Positions 13,668-21,175 of a stretch of DNA of 35,197 bases are shown here, piece after piece. The notes below the pieces were generated by a model, which was not told the origin of the DNA, did not search any database, and was given only the letters and a program-made list of their open reading frames with translations. A program made the translations under genes and the position numbers. Positions within the stretch are counted from its first letter, which is position 1; each line of letters opens with the position of its first letter. Source of the stretch: Clostridia bacterium (lineage in GTDB: Bacteria > Bacillota > Clostridia > Christensenellales > Borkfalkiaceae); assembly GCA_017625565.1 (NCBI GenBank), contig JAGAKN010000021.1, forward strand, positions 1-35,197, given 5' to 3'.

Positions 13668-15101
13668 TTAAATCATTTGTTTTACGTCTTTTGCGGGCAA
13701 GCTGTCAAGTTCTTGTTTCTTTTCCGCATAACCCGCTTTGCCGAGCAAAGCAAACGTCGCTTTCTTGCCTTCTTCTACGCCCGGTTGATTGAACGTGTTG
13801 ATGTTGAGCATCGCGCCTGCGTACGCCGTTTGCAACTCGAACAAGAACAAAAGCTGTCCAAGCGTGAACGCGTTAAGTTCGGGAATCCAAAGGGTATAGT
13901 TCATTCTACCGGCTTTCGTCAAAGCGTATGCCGTAGCCGCGTTTTCGGCTTGGATCAATTCTTCCATCGTGTGTCCGCCAAGGAAGGCTACGTCGGGAAT
14001 GTTTTCACAGCCGTGGGGAATGGGCATTTCGCAAGCATATTTCTTCAAGGAAAGCAACGTGACGACTTTGTCGTAAGGACCTTCCGTGTAGAGTTGGACT
14101 TGAGAGTGTTGATCGGTGACGCCCAAGGATTTGACGGGGGTTTGTCCGACGTTGCAAGGCTTACCGTCCAACGTTTCGTTTTTACCCAGCGATTCCGCCC
14201 AAAGTTGGCAGTACCAATCGGCGAGATATTTCAAGTTGTCGGAATAGGGCATCATAACGCCTACGTTTTTGCCTTGTTCCATTGCCGCGATTTGCAAGAC
14301 TGCGCTCATCAAAGCAGGGTTTTGGCGCATAGACGGTTTGTTGCAAATAGAGTCCATATATCCTGCGCCTGCAAGCAAGCCCTTGATATCTATGCCGAGT
14401 ACCGCCGCGGGGAGCAAACCTACGGGGCAGAGTTGGGAGAAACGTCCGCCTACGCCGTCGGGGAGCACATAGCTCTTAATCCCGCCGAGCTCGTCGGAAA
14501 TTTTCTTCAAATTGCCTTTCTTTGCGTCGGTGGTGAAAATTACGTTGTCTTTTACGTTGACGCCTGCCTTTGTCAAAAGATCTTGAATGATCAAGTATTG
14601 CGCCATCGTTTCGCTGGTTGCGCCCGATTTCGAAACGACGTTAAAGCAGGTTTTTTCGGGTTCGATCACGTCGAGCAAATCCCGCATTCTAACAGGGTCT
14701 ACGTTGTCTTCTACGTAGAATTTCGGCCCTTTTCTCTTGGATTTGGGTAAATCGTTATAATGCAAGTGGCAAAGTGCATTGAACGCCATGATCGGGCCGA
14801 GCGCACTACCGCCGATGCCGAGCACGACGAAGTATTGAAAGTTTTTACGGATATCCCTTGCCGTAGCCAAGATATCGTCTACGATTTCCTTTTGGTTATA
14901 GGGGAGTTCCGTCCAACCCATATACAGTTCGTCTTTTCCACGGTTTTCTTTGACGTATTGGAAGGCTAAGTTCGCTTTCGACGAATATGCAGACAGTTGT
15001 CTGTCGGTAAAGCCTTTTTCGCCCAAGAATTTCTCAGTCATATTGTTGTAATCTAACGTCACGCGCATAGAATTGCGCCATTCTTTTGTTTTGTAGCCCA
15101 T
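13668..15101 (-). CDS. pgi: Glucose-6-phosphate isomerase
   Basis: Interconverts glucose-6-phosphate and fructose-6-phosphate in glycolysis. The 477-residue protein is near the 450 usual for Firmicutes. Visible family motifs: VVLGIGGSALGP (92-103), the phosphate-binding KSGATSET (158-165), the PGI signature GVGGRFS (about 216-222) and the C-terminal NTFNQPGVEEGK. AGGAG lies 9 bases before the ATG at 15101. An excellent promoter (TTGACA-17-TAAAAT) sits 40-70 bases upstream, so it is transcribed on its own and not from the flippase gene. A 357-residue plus-strand frame inside it is a shadow. Confidence 0.97.
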   Translation of the reverse strand: MGYKTKEWRNSMRVTLDYNNMTEKFLGEKGFTDRQLSAYSSKANLAFQYVKENRGKDELYMGWTELPYNQKEIVDDILATARDIRKNFQYFVVLGIGGSALGPIMAFNALCHLHYNDLPKSKRKGPKFYVEDNVDPVRMRDLLDVIEPEKTCFNVVSKSGATSETMAQYLIIQDLLTKAGVNVKDNVIFTTDAKKGNLKKISDELGGIKSYVLPDGVGGRFSQLCPVGLLPAAVLGIDIKGLLAGAGYMDSICNKPSMRQNPALMSAVLQIAAMEQGKNVGVMMPYSDNLKYLADWYCQLWAESLGKNETLDGKPCNVGQTPVKSLGVTDQHSQVQLYTEGPYDKVVTLLSLKKYACEMPIPHGCENIPDVAFLGGHTMEELIQAENAATAYALTKAGRMNYTLWIPELNAFTLGQLLFLFELQTAYAGAMLNINTFNQPGVEEGKKATFALLGKAGYAEKKQELDSLPAKDVKQMI

Positions 15102-15137
15102 TTGGTAGATCTCCTAAAAAAATTTGTTTATAGTATT

Positions 15138-15166
15138 ATTTTACTCTTTTCTTAAAATAATGTCAA
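15138..15166 (-). promoter_or_regulatory. Promoter of pgi
   Basis: Minus strand: -35 TTGACA (complement of 15161-15166), 17-base spacer, -10 TAAAAT (complement of 15138-15143). Near-consensus SigA promoter. Confidence 0.82.
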
Positions 15167-15215
15167 GGAACGGAAAGAAGTTATTCAACGAAAAATCAAA
15201 TGGATAGCGATTTTT

Positions 15216-16736
15216 TTACGCTTTTTCTCCGAGCAACTTGCTTTTGACGTTGCGGATGGTGAAAATCCCGAAAACGTAATAAAGAAGTAAAGTGACCGCT
15301 ACGAGCGCGAGCCCTGCGCCAAGGAGCGCGAACGTTTCTCCGACGAAATACTTCAAAATGTTGCTTACGCATTTCCCGAAGAAGGAAACAGGAAAGACGG
15401 CAACGATCGCAGGGAGTATCCCCCGTTCGCGGATAGACGGATCTTTGCGGTCGAAAAGAGAGCATTTTTTGTGTAAAAATACGAGATTGCATACGGCGTT
15501 CACGGAAAAACTCGCGCCCAAACCGACGACGTAGGCGTATGCTCCGACAAAAACAGGCAAAGCCAAAATACAGACGATTAACGCCGTCGCGCCGATAAAG
15601 TAGAATGCAAACGTTTGCTTTTCAAAACCCATGGCGTTCAAAGCGGACGTGGAGATCATGGTAAGGCTCATGGGAATTAAAACGATCCCGCTTTTGGAGA
15701 TCATTGCGCCGGCTTGCGCGTTGGAATAGGCGATCCTGCCAACGTCGCTCCCTAGCACATAGAAAAAGGGCAACATCGCGCACGCAACCAGCAAGGAAAA
15801 TTTCAACCCACGTCGCACGTTTCTTTGCAAGCGGTCTCGGTTGTTTCGATAAAAATCTTCCGACAGTTCCGGCACGAGTACGAGCGCGAGTGAACCGATA
15901 ATGGTCGACGGAACGAATAAAATCGGCAATACCATGCCCGAGACGACGCCAAAAAGTTGCAGGGATTCGCTCTCGGAAAAGCCTGCCCGAACGAGCATGA
16001 CGGGTAGGAGAACCGCGACGGCGGAAGTGACCAGCGATCCGCTTGCGCGTACGGAAGTAATCGGCGCGGACGAGCGGAGTAAGGGTTTTAACGCCACGTT
16101 GGGTTTGGCGAGTTTTCCACCGCAAAGGAAGAAAGCGACGGTGGACGCCGTGAAAGAGCAAAGGTAGGAGATGACGACTGCCCAAGCGGCTTTTTCCGCG
16201 CCGCTAACGGGGGACGATACGTTTTTAAGCAAGAAAATCCCTGCGATTACCATGACGGCTTCTTCGACGATTTCTAAAATGGACGGCAGTAAAAAGCGTT
16301 TATTTCCCCAACAATGTCCACGCAAGACGGCGTAGATAGACGAAAAACTCAAGCCGATGAGAAGAATTCTAAACACCCGAAAACTGCGTTTATCGGCGAA
16401 CAAAGCGGGGAATTTATCCCCGAAAATCCCGAAAAACAAGCAAAACGGTAGGGTTAGACAAAGGGATAAAAACAAACCGGCGGAAACGGCGGTTCGTTCG
16501 CCGTAAGGATTGTTTTCCGCTTTACTTTTGGAAATCATACGGGAAACGCTAATGGGGATTCCGCCTGTGCCGATGGTCAAAAATAGCGAAAATAAAGATA
16601 GGGAAACTTGGTATAATCCAAGCCCTTCCGCGCCGATTAAACGGGAGAGTACGATACGGTAAATAAACCCCAAAAATCTCTCCGCGACGGATAAAACGGT
16701 GACGATGGTCGTTGTGGCGTAAATTTTATTTTTCAT
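15216..16736 (-). CDS. spoVB: SpoVB-like polysaccharide/lipid II flippase
   Basis: A 506-residue membrane protein of the MOP superfamily (MurJ/SpoVB/Wzx type), with about 14 hydrophobic segments. The N-terminus ERFLGFIYRIVLSRLIGAEG and GLYQVSLSLFSLFLTIGTGGIP are typical of SpoVB and the related YtgP group. LFVPSTIIGSLALVLVPELS in the second half also fits. SpoVB is a mother-cell protein needed for cortex synthesis, presumably moving lipid-linked precursors across the outer forespore membrane. MurJ-like or exopolysaccharide roles cannot be excluded, as Clostridia carry several paralogs. The ATG at 16736 lacks a convincing ribosome binding site and a TACAAT hexamer ends 6 bases upstream, so the mRNA may be leaderless. 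It is divergent from the LysM gene. Confidence 0.88.
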   Translation of the reverse strand: MKNKIYATTTIVTVLSVAERFLGFIYRIVLSRLIGAEGLGLYQVSLSLFSLFLTIGTGGIPISVSRMISKSKAENNPYGERTAVSAGLFLSLCLTLPFCLFFGIFGDKFPALFADKRSFRVFRILLIGLSFSSIYAVLRGHCWGNKRFLLPSILEIVEEAVMVIAGIFLLKNVSSPVSGAEKAAWAVVISYLCSFTASTVAFFLCGGKLAKPNVALKPLLRSSAPITSVRASGSLVTSAVAVLLPVMLVRAGFSESESLQLFGVVSGMVLPILFVPSTIIGSLALVLVPELSEDFYRNNRDRLQRNVRRGLKFSLLVACAMLPFFYVLGSDVGRIAYSNAQAGAMISKSGIVLIPMSLTMISTSALNAMGFEKQTFAFYFIGATALIVCILALPVFVGAYAYVVGLGASFSVNAVCNLVFLHKKCSLFDRKDPSIRERGILPAIVAVFPVSFFGKCVSNILKYFVGETFALLGAGLALVAVTLLLYYVFGIFTIRNVKSKLLGEKA

Positions 16737-16742
16737 ACTTCT

Positions 16743-16748
16743 ATTGTA
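16743..16748 (-). promoter_or_regulatory. Possible -10 of a leaderless spoVB transcript
   Basis: Minus-strand TACAAT (complement of 16743-16748) ends 6 bases before the spoVB ATG. The -35 at a 17-base spacing is TAATAT, a poor match, so this rests mainly on position and on the lack of a ribosome binding site. Confidence 0.3.
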
Positions 16749-16809
16749 CGGGGAAGAATCGGGAAATATTACGGCATATTCGTTTGGAGTTGCGCATAGA
16801 TTGATAGGG

Positions 16810-17094
16810 ATGTTAGCGTTAGAAACCGTAGAATTTTATAAGGCGAAAAAGGGGCAAACGTTGCGGGAGATTGCGGACGCATTCTCCGTTTCAGAACGCT
16901 TGCTCGCCAAAGAAAACGGCTTGACGGCAGAGCCGTTCACAGGGCAGATTTTGAAAATCCCCAAGATAAGCGGGAATGCGTATACCGTGCGCGCAGGGGA
17001 TACGAAAGAACTGCTTGCAGGTAGCGAAGCAAAGTATAAAGAAATGAACGGTACGGACGTCTTTTATATCGGCATGCGAATACGCATCGGATAG
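16810..17094 (+). CDS. Small LysM-domain protein
   Basis: From the ATG at 16810 the product has 94 residues and consists almost entirely of LysM sequence. A full LysM covers about residues 6-50 (VEFYKAKKGQTLREIADAF, then LLAKENGL and GQILKIP). A degenerate, shortened second repeat covers about 57-94 (AYTVRAGDTKELL, ending GMRIRIG). LysM binds N-acetylglucosamine polymers such as peptidoglycan. No signal peptide or membrane helix is present, as in several spore coat and cortex LysM proteins, and the divergent spoVB gene supports a spore envelope role (inference). The start is uncertain: no strong ribosome binding site is visible, and in-frame TTG codons at 16744 and 16801 are alternatives. Confidence 0.75.
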   Translation: MLALETVEFYKAKKGQTLREIADAFSVSERLLAKENGLTAEPFTGQILKIPKISGNAYTVRAGDTKELLAGSEAKYKEMNGTDVFYIGMRIRIG

Positions 17095-17113
17095 GAACAA
17101 TCGGCAAGGGAAT

Positions 17114-17129
17114 GGGAATACTATATAAT
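17114..17129 (+). promoter_or_regulatory. Possible promoter elements of the 17164 gene
   Basis: GGGAATACTA (17114-17123) fits the forespore sigma-F -10 pattern GGNNANANTR as I know it, with GAACA 15 bases upstream (17094-17098) as a partial -35. An overlapping TATAAT (17124-17129) could instead be a SigA -10, but no TTGACA-like -35 accompanies it. Confidence 0.3.
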
Positions 17130-17163
17130 AAGCAACGATTATATTCGTACAGGAGGTAAATTT

Positions 17164-17829
17164 ATGTCCTTTTATTCCAATTTCCAATCGGATAAATGTC
17201 CCGGTTCGATCACGGGCAATCCGATCAACGGTTTGACGGAAAAGGTGTGTATACAAGCGGAGAAAATTTTCGACGCAGGTATTAAACAAACACAGATCGA
17301 GAATTACACGTTGACGCTCACCGATTTAACGCCGGAAAACCCTACATATCCTTTGACGTTCGTCAGCGCGCGCTCTACGACGGCGGAAGCGACGGTTAGC
17401 AATCTTAACGTGGAACGCCAAGCCGATCGACCTTGCGCAAGAGTGCAAGCTACGGTATCTATTCCCGTGGAAGTACTCTACACCGACGCAAACGGCGTCG
17501 ACGGTAGTGCAACGGGTACGGTGACGTTGACGGAAGACGTTTTGTTGTACGTTCCCGCGCCGTCGATTATGCCGTTCACGGTACGCGCGCTCGTAAGCGT
17601 CGTCGCGCCCGAAGGAACGTTCATTTCCGCGACGGAAGGGTTCTCGGTCAGTCTTTGTGCAACGGTGATTTTGAAGATTGCGATGCCCGTGGAAATGCTC
17701 GTTCCCACGTACGGCTATTGCGCAATTCCGCCTTTGCAGGAATATTCGCAAGAAGTTTGCGCGGGATTTTTCGAATTGCCCTTGTATCCGCAGGGACGCT
17801 CGGGGGATTGCAACTGCAAAAACAGATAA
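17164..17829 (+). CDS. Unknown clostridial protein, cysteine-containing and Thr/Val-rich
   Basis: A 221-residue protein without signal peptide or membrane segment. The start has CPGSITGNPINGLTEKVCIQ, then a long Thr/Val/Ala-rich, probably beta-rich middle (about 45-170), and a tail with CAIPPLQEYSQEVCAGFFEL and CNCKN. I recall similar uncharacterised clostridial proteins with an N-terminal 'C-I-Q-x-x-K-x-F-D' and an ending in 'C-x-x-F-F-E-L-P-L-Y-P', but can give no function. Its cysteines, lack of an export signal and sporulation neighbours are compatible with a spore coat or interspace protein (inference). AGGAGGT at 17151-17157 is the strongest ribosome binding site in the window, suggesting high expression. 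A UUCG-loop terminator follows. Confidence 0.8.
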   Translation: MSFYSNFQSDKCPGSITGNPINGLTEKVCIQAEKIFDAGIKQTQIENYTLTLTDLTPENPTYPLTFVSARSTTAEATVSNLNVERQADRPCARVQATVSIPVEVLYTDANGVDGSATGTVTLTEDVLLYVPAPSIMPFTVRALVSVVAPEGTFISATEGFSVSLCATVILKIAMPVEMLVPTYGYCAIPPLQEYSQEVCAGFFELPLYPQGRSGDCNCKNR

Positions 17830-17846
17830 GGGTTTTTAAGTGAACC

Positions 17847-17878
17847 AATCGGCTTGTTTCGACAAGCCGATTTATTTT
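17847..17878 (+). terminator. Terminator with UUCG tetraloop after the 17164 gene
   Basis: An 11-bp perfect stem (AATCGGCTTGT at 17847-17857 with ACAAGCCGATT at 17862-17872), loop TTCG, then TATTTTTT. From here to 18022 (about 145 bases) I see no gene or clear structure. Confidence 0.93.
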
Positions 17879-18022
17879 TTGGGCTTGCCACGTACACGTT
17901 CGGGTAAGCGAGCATGGTGATCTTAAAATATAAGAGATTGTCGCGATCTAATCGGGTGCGCAACGACAACGGGGTGCTACAAATGAGAAAAAGATATTTT
18001 ACATTCGGATACACGTAAAGCC

Positions 18023-18051
18023 TTGCTTTTTTGAGAAAAAACTGCTATACT
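18023..18051 (+). promoter_or_regulatory. Promoter of the metallophosphoesterase gene, placed for a leaderless mRNA
   Basis: -35 TTGCTT (18023-18028), 17-base spacer, -10 TATACT (18046-18051). Only 6 bases separate the -10 from the ATG at 18058, so a canonical start 7 bases after the -10 would fall on the A of the start codon. No ribosome binding site is present. Confidence 0.65.
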
Positions 18052-18057
18052 ATTCTT

Positions 18058-18753
18058 ATGAATATCTATGCGATCAGCGATTTGCATTTGTCCGCAACTG
18101 CCGACAAGCCGATGAATATCTTCGGCGGAAATTGGGACGGGCATTTCGAAAAAATTAAACGGGATTGGCGTGAAAAAGTGCAACCCGACGACGTCGTGCT
18201 CATCTCCGGCGATATCAGCTGGGCGATGAAACTTTCCGACGCGTTGGTGGATTTGCGCTCGCTCGCCGATTTGCCCGGGAAAAAAGTGTTTATTCGCGGC
18301 AACCACGATTATTGGTGGAACGGGATTACCAAGCTCCGCGAAAGCGCGCCTGATGAAAACTTTATTTTCCTGCAAACGGATGCCGTACGCATAGGGGAGT
18401 TCGTGATGATCGGCTCTCGTGGATGGACGTGTCCTGGTAGCCCCGATTACACCGAACAAGACCAAAAACTGTATTTACGGGAAGTGGAGCGGTTTCGTTT
18501 GGCGTTTGCCGTAGCCGATACGCTTTATCAAGACGGGGATAAGAAAATCGTGATGATCCATTATCCGCCTTTCAATTTGAAAGGGGAGAACAGCGCGTTT
18601 ACGGAGCTATTCGAACAAAACGGCGTCGATAAAGTGGTGTTCGGGCATATTCACGGAGCAACGTATTTCCCGTTGAAAACCGAACGCAACGGAATAGGCT
18701 ATCAGTTGACTTCCTGCGATAAAATTGCCTTCCAACTGACACGGATTTATTAA
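18058..18753 (+). CDS. Calcineurin-like metallophosphoesterase
   Basis: A 231-residue cytoplasmic phosphoesterase with all metal-site motifs of the family: D8-x-H10 in AISDLHLS, GD at 51-52, GNHDYWWNG (81-89), H168 in MIHYPPFN and GHIHG (196-200). The family includes phosphodiesterases and phosphatases of varied specificity, so the substrate cannot be named. I start at the ATG at 18058 because the first beta strand (NIYAISDLH) begins there; the nine open codons upstream overlap the promoter. It precedes the pyr operon on the same strand but pyrB has its own promoter, so no functional link is implied. Confidence 0.92.
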   Translation: MNIYAISDLHLSATADKPMNIFGGNWDGHFEKIKRDWREKVQPDDVVLISGDISWAMKLSDALVDLRSLADLPGKKVFIRGNHDYWWNGITKLRESAPDENFIFLQTDAVRIGEFVMIGSRGWTCPGSPDYTEQDQKLYLREVERFRLAFAVADTLYQDGDKKIVMIHYPPFNLKGENSAFTELFEQNGVDKVVFGHIHGATYFPLKTERNGIGYQLTSCDKIAFQLTRIY

Positions 18754-18802
18754 CTTTTTTTCAAGAATGGAAAAAGAAAGCAAAAAACGGGCTTTGGAAC
18801 TC

Positions 18803-18831
18803 TTTACAATTACGTAAAAAAGTGGTATAAT
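18803..18831 (+). promoter_or_regulatory. Promoter of the pyrBCFKDE operon
   Basis: -35 TTTACA (18803-18808), 17-base spacer ending in TGG, and -10 TATAAT (18826-18831): a near-consensus promoter with an extended -10 (TGGTATAAT). It gives a leader of about 100 bases. Confidence 0.8.
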
Positions 18832-18833
18832 GG

Positions 18834-18903
18834 TATCCGATCCATACGGAACGGATAAGCGCATAATCGTCTTGGGCGGATTTCGTTCCAAGACGGTTTT
18901 TTT
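18834..18903 (+). promoter_or_regulatory. Attenuator in the pyr operon leader
   Basis: A 5' hairpin (TATCCG 18834-18839 with CGGATA 18852-18857) is followed by an intrinsic terminator: CGTCTTGG (18868-18875) with CCAAGACG (18888-18895), then T7 (18897-18903), all before pyrB. GGAACGGA (18848-18855), held in the 5' hairpin, can pair with 18882-18889 in the terminator loop and 3' arm (8 bp, one G-T). That gives alternative folds like those of PyrR-controlled leaders. A good PyrR-loop consensus is not evident, so the effector is open. Confidence 0.6.
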
Positions 18904-18939
18904 AAGCTCGTTCGTCGGGCAAAAGGAGAGAATTTAAAA

Positions 18940-19869
18940 ATGCTCAAAAGAAAAGACTTGTTGGGGCTTATCGATTTAAACGCTGAAGAATTGACGGAGA
19001 TTTTAGACGAAGCCTCGCAAATGAAAAAACGCCTGAAAGCGGGGGATAAGCAACTCACCGATCTCAAGGGAAAGACGGCTACCATTCTTTTTTACGAGAA
19101 CAGTACGCGTACGAGAACGAGTTTTGAACTCGCTGCAAAGTATTTGGGCGCGACGGTCATCAATATTGCCGCGGGTTCGTCGTCGGTAGCCAAGGGCGAA
19201 ACGCTTGTGGATACGGGGAAAACGTTGGACGCGCAACTCAATGATTTCTTGATTATGCGTCACCCGATCGGCGGTGCTCCGTATTTGCTCGCGAAAGTCG
19301 CAAAAGCAGGCGTACTCAACGCAGGCGACGGTATGAACGAACACCCGACGCAGGCGCTACTCGATATGTTGACGATGCGCGAAACGTTTGGGACGTTGAA
19401 AGGCTTGAAAGTCGCGATTTTGGGGGATATCAAGCACTCCCGTGTGGCGAAATCGAATTTGTTCGGTTTGAAAACGATGGGCGCGGACGTGTATATGTAC
19501 GCACCGGAAACGTTGATTCCTAAGGGGATAGACAAGCTTGGGGCAAAACTTTGCACTTCTAGAGAAGAAGCTTTGGACGGTGCAGACGTTGTGATGGGGC
19601 TTAGAATTCAACTCGAACGCCAACAAGCAGGGAATTTCCCGTCGCTCAACGAGTATGCGGAGTTCTACGGCGTTAACGGGAAGTTGTTAAGCCTTGCGAA
19701 ACCAAATGCGATTATTATGCATCCCGGCCCTGTGAACCGTGGCGTGGAATTGACGGGCAAGGTAATCGACCATGAAAAGAGCCGTATCGAAGAACAGGTA
19801 TTTTCGGGGATTGCCGTGCGCATGGCGGTATTGAAACTTTTGAACGAATACAGAGAGTACTTAAAGTAA
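18940..19869 (+). CDS. pyrB: Aspartate carbamoyltransferase catalytic subunit
   Basis: Condenses carbamoyl phosphate and aspartate, the committed step of pyrimidine synthesis. The 309-residue protein has the carbamoyl-phosphate loop FYENSTRTRTSFE (51-63), SSSVAKGET (80-88), MRHP (106-109), GDGMNEHPTQALLD (129-142) and the aspartate-side HPGPVNRG near residue 267. No pyrI regulatory subunit follows, so it is probably the unregulated trimer type known from Firmicutes, with control left to the leader (inference). AAGGAGAG at 18922-18929 precedes the ATG. First gene of a six-gene operon; pyrC begins 10 bases after the stop. Confidence 0.97.
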   Translation: MLKRKDLLGLIDLNAEELTEILDEASQMKKRLKAGDKQLTDLKGKTATILFYENSTRTRTSFELAAKYLGATVINIAAGSSSVAKGETLVDTGKTLDAQLNDFLIMRHPIGGAPYLLAKVAKAGVLNAGDGMNEHPTQALLDMLTMRETFGTLKGLKVAILGDIKHSRVAKSNLFGLKTMGADVYMYAPETLIPKGIDKLGAKLCTSREEALDGADVVMGLRIQLERQQAGNFPSLNEYAEFYGVNGKLLSLAKPNAIIMHPGPVNRGVELTGKVIDHEKSRIEEQVFSGIAVRMAVLKLLNEYREYLK

Positions 19870-19879
19870 GGAGAAAGAC

Positions 19880-21142
19880 ATGATTATCAGAAACGGCAAC
19901 GTAGTTTTGGAGAACGGGGTAGTAAAGACGGATATACTCGTAGAAAACGGTAAGATTGTAAAACTTGCGGAAAATTTGCCCACGGACGGCACGCCAGAAA
20001 TCCGTGCGGACGGGTTGTACGTTTTTCCCGGGCTTATTGATATGCACGTGCATTTGCGTGAACCCGGCTACGAATACAAAGAAGATATTGAGAGCGGTAC
20101 GAAAGCGGCGGTAAAGGGTGGATTTACGCAAATTTGCTGTATGCCGAATACCGATCCGATTATGGACAATAAAGTGGTGGTTAGCTACGTGAAAAACCGC
20201 GCGAAAGAAGTCGGCGCGTGCAAAGTGCATCCGATCGGCGCGATTACCAAAGGCGAAAAAGGGGAACAACTTGCTGCGATCGGCGAAATGCAAAAGGCTG
20301 GCGCGGTGGCGATTTCCGACGACGGCGTTAGCGTAAAGAGCTCCCGTGTTATGCGTTTGGCGATGGAATACGCAAGCGGTTTCGGTATGAAATGCTTGTG
20401 CCATTGTGAAGACAAGGATCTCGTGGACGGCGGAGTAATGAACGAAGGGTTGAGTTCCACGATCGCAGGGTTGAAAGGGATTCCCCGTGCGGCGGAAGAC
20501 ATTTGTATTGCAAGGGATTTGGCGCTTGCGGAAAGCTTGGACGTACCCGTGCATATTTGCCACGTTTCCACGCATAGTGGCGTACGGCTTATCCGTGACG
20601 CGAAAAGAGCAGGGGTGAAAGTGACGGCGGAAACTTGTCCGCACTACTATGCGGTGACGGACGAGATCGTGACGGGATTTGATACGAATACCAAAGTCAA
20701 TCCCCCGATCCGCGAAGAAATCGACAAACAAGCGGTGCTTGCGGGTTTGAAAGACGGCACGATCGATTGTATCGTCACCGACCACGCACCCCATCATATC
20801 AACGACAAGAACGTGGAATACAATTTCGCGTCTTTTGGGATCAGTGGCATTGAAACTTCGTTTGGGTTTGCGATTACGTACCTTTATAAGACAGGGCTTA
20901 TGAATTTGTCGGAAATCGCGGAAAAAATGTCCGCAGCTCCTGCAAGAATTTTAGGGCTTGACGGTGGAAAAATCGTTGAAAACGGCGTTGCAGATTTGAT
21001 GATTGCCGATTTGGACGAAGAATGGATCGTAGACCCTGCACAGTTTGTAAGCAAGGGCAAGAACAGCCCGTTTGGTGGATATAAACTCAACGGCGTTGTG
21101 AAATATACGATTGTCGATGGGGAAATCAAGTATCAAGGTTAA
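19880..21142 (+). CDS. pyrC: Dihydroorotase
   Basis: Cyclises carbamoyl aspartate to dihydroorotate. A 420-residue class I (amidohydrolase-fold) enzyme, with metal ligands H56 and H58 in DMHVHLREPGYEYKE, a candidate bridging Asp in ISDDG (147-148), further histidines at H175 and H228 (CHVSTHSG) and the catalytic D301 in TDHAPH. The substrate-contact segment LREPGYE is intact. AAGGAG lies 6 bases before the ATG. It is followed after 33 bases by pyrF, the longest internal gap in the operon, with AAGGAAGGA as ribosome binding site. A 360-residue minus-strand frame here is a shadow. Confidence 0.97.
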   Translation: MIIRNGNVVLENGVVKTDILVENGKIVKLAENLPTDGTPEIRADGLYVFPGLIDMHVHLREPGYEYKEDIESGTKAAVKGGFTQICCMPNTDPIMDNKVVVSYVKNRAKEVGACKVHPIGAITKGEKGEQLAAIGEMQKAGAVAISDDGVSVKSSRVMRLAMEYASGFGMKCLCHCEDKDLVDGGVMNEGLSSTIAGLKGIPRAAEDICIARDLALAESLDVPVHICHVSTHSGVRLIRDAKRAGVKVTAETCPHYYAVTDEIVTGFDTNTKVNPPIREEIDKQAVLAGLKDGTIDCIVTDHAPHHINDKNVEYNFASFGISGIETSFGFAITYLYKTGLMNLSEIAEKMSAAPARILGLDGGKIVENGVADLMIADLDEEWIVDPAQFVSKGKNSPFGGYKLNGVVKYTIVDGEIKYQG

Positions 21143-21175
21143 TGGAATTTAGAGAAAACAAAAGGAAGGAATGGT

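Noticed and set aside
13677..14750. 357-codon plus-strand frame opposite pgi
   Set aside because: Shadow of pgi, which has all isomerase motifs and a strong promoter on the minus strand.
15622..16185. 187-codon minus-strand frame in a second frame of spoVB
   Set aside because: Arg-rich translation with no family features inside a clear flippase gene.
17879..18022. Possible small RNA in the gap before the metallophosphoesterase gene
   Set aside because: Only short, weak inverted repeats (such as TGTCG...CGACA), no promoter-terminator pair; nothing to support an RNA gene.
19715..20797. 360-codon minus-strand frame opposite pyrB/pyrC
   Set aside because: Crosses two well-supported genes and encodes no recognisable protein.
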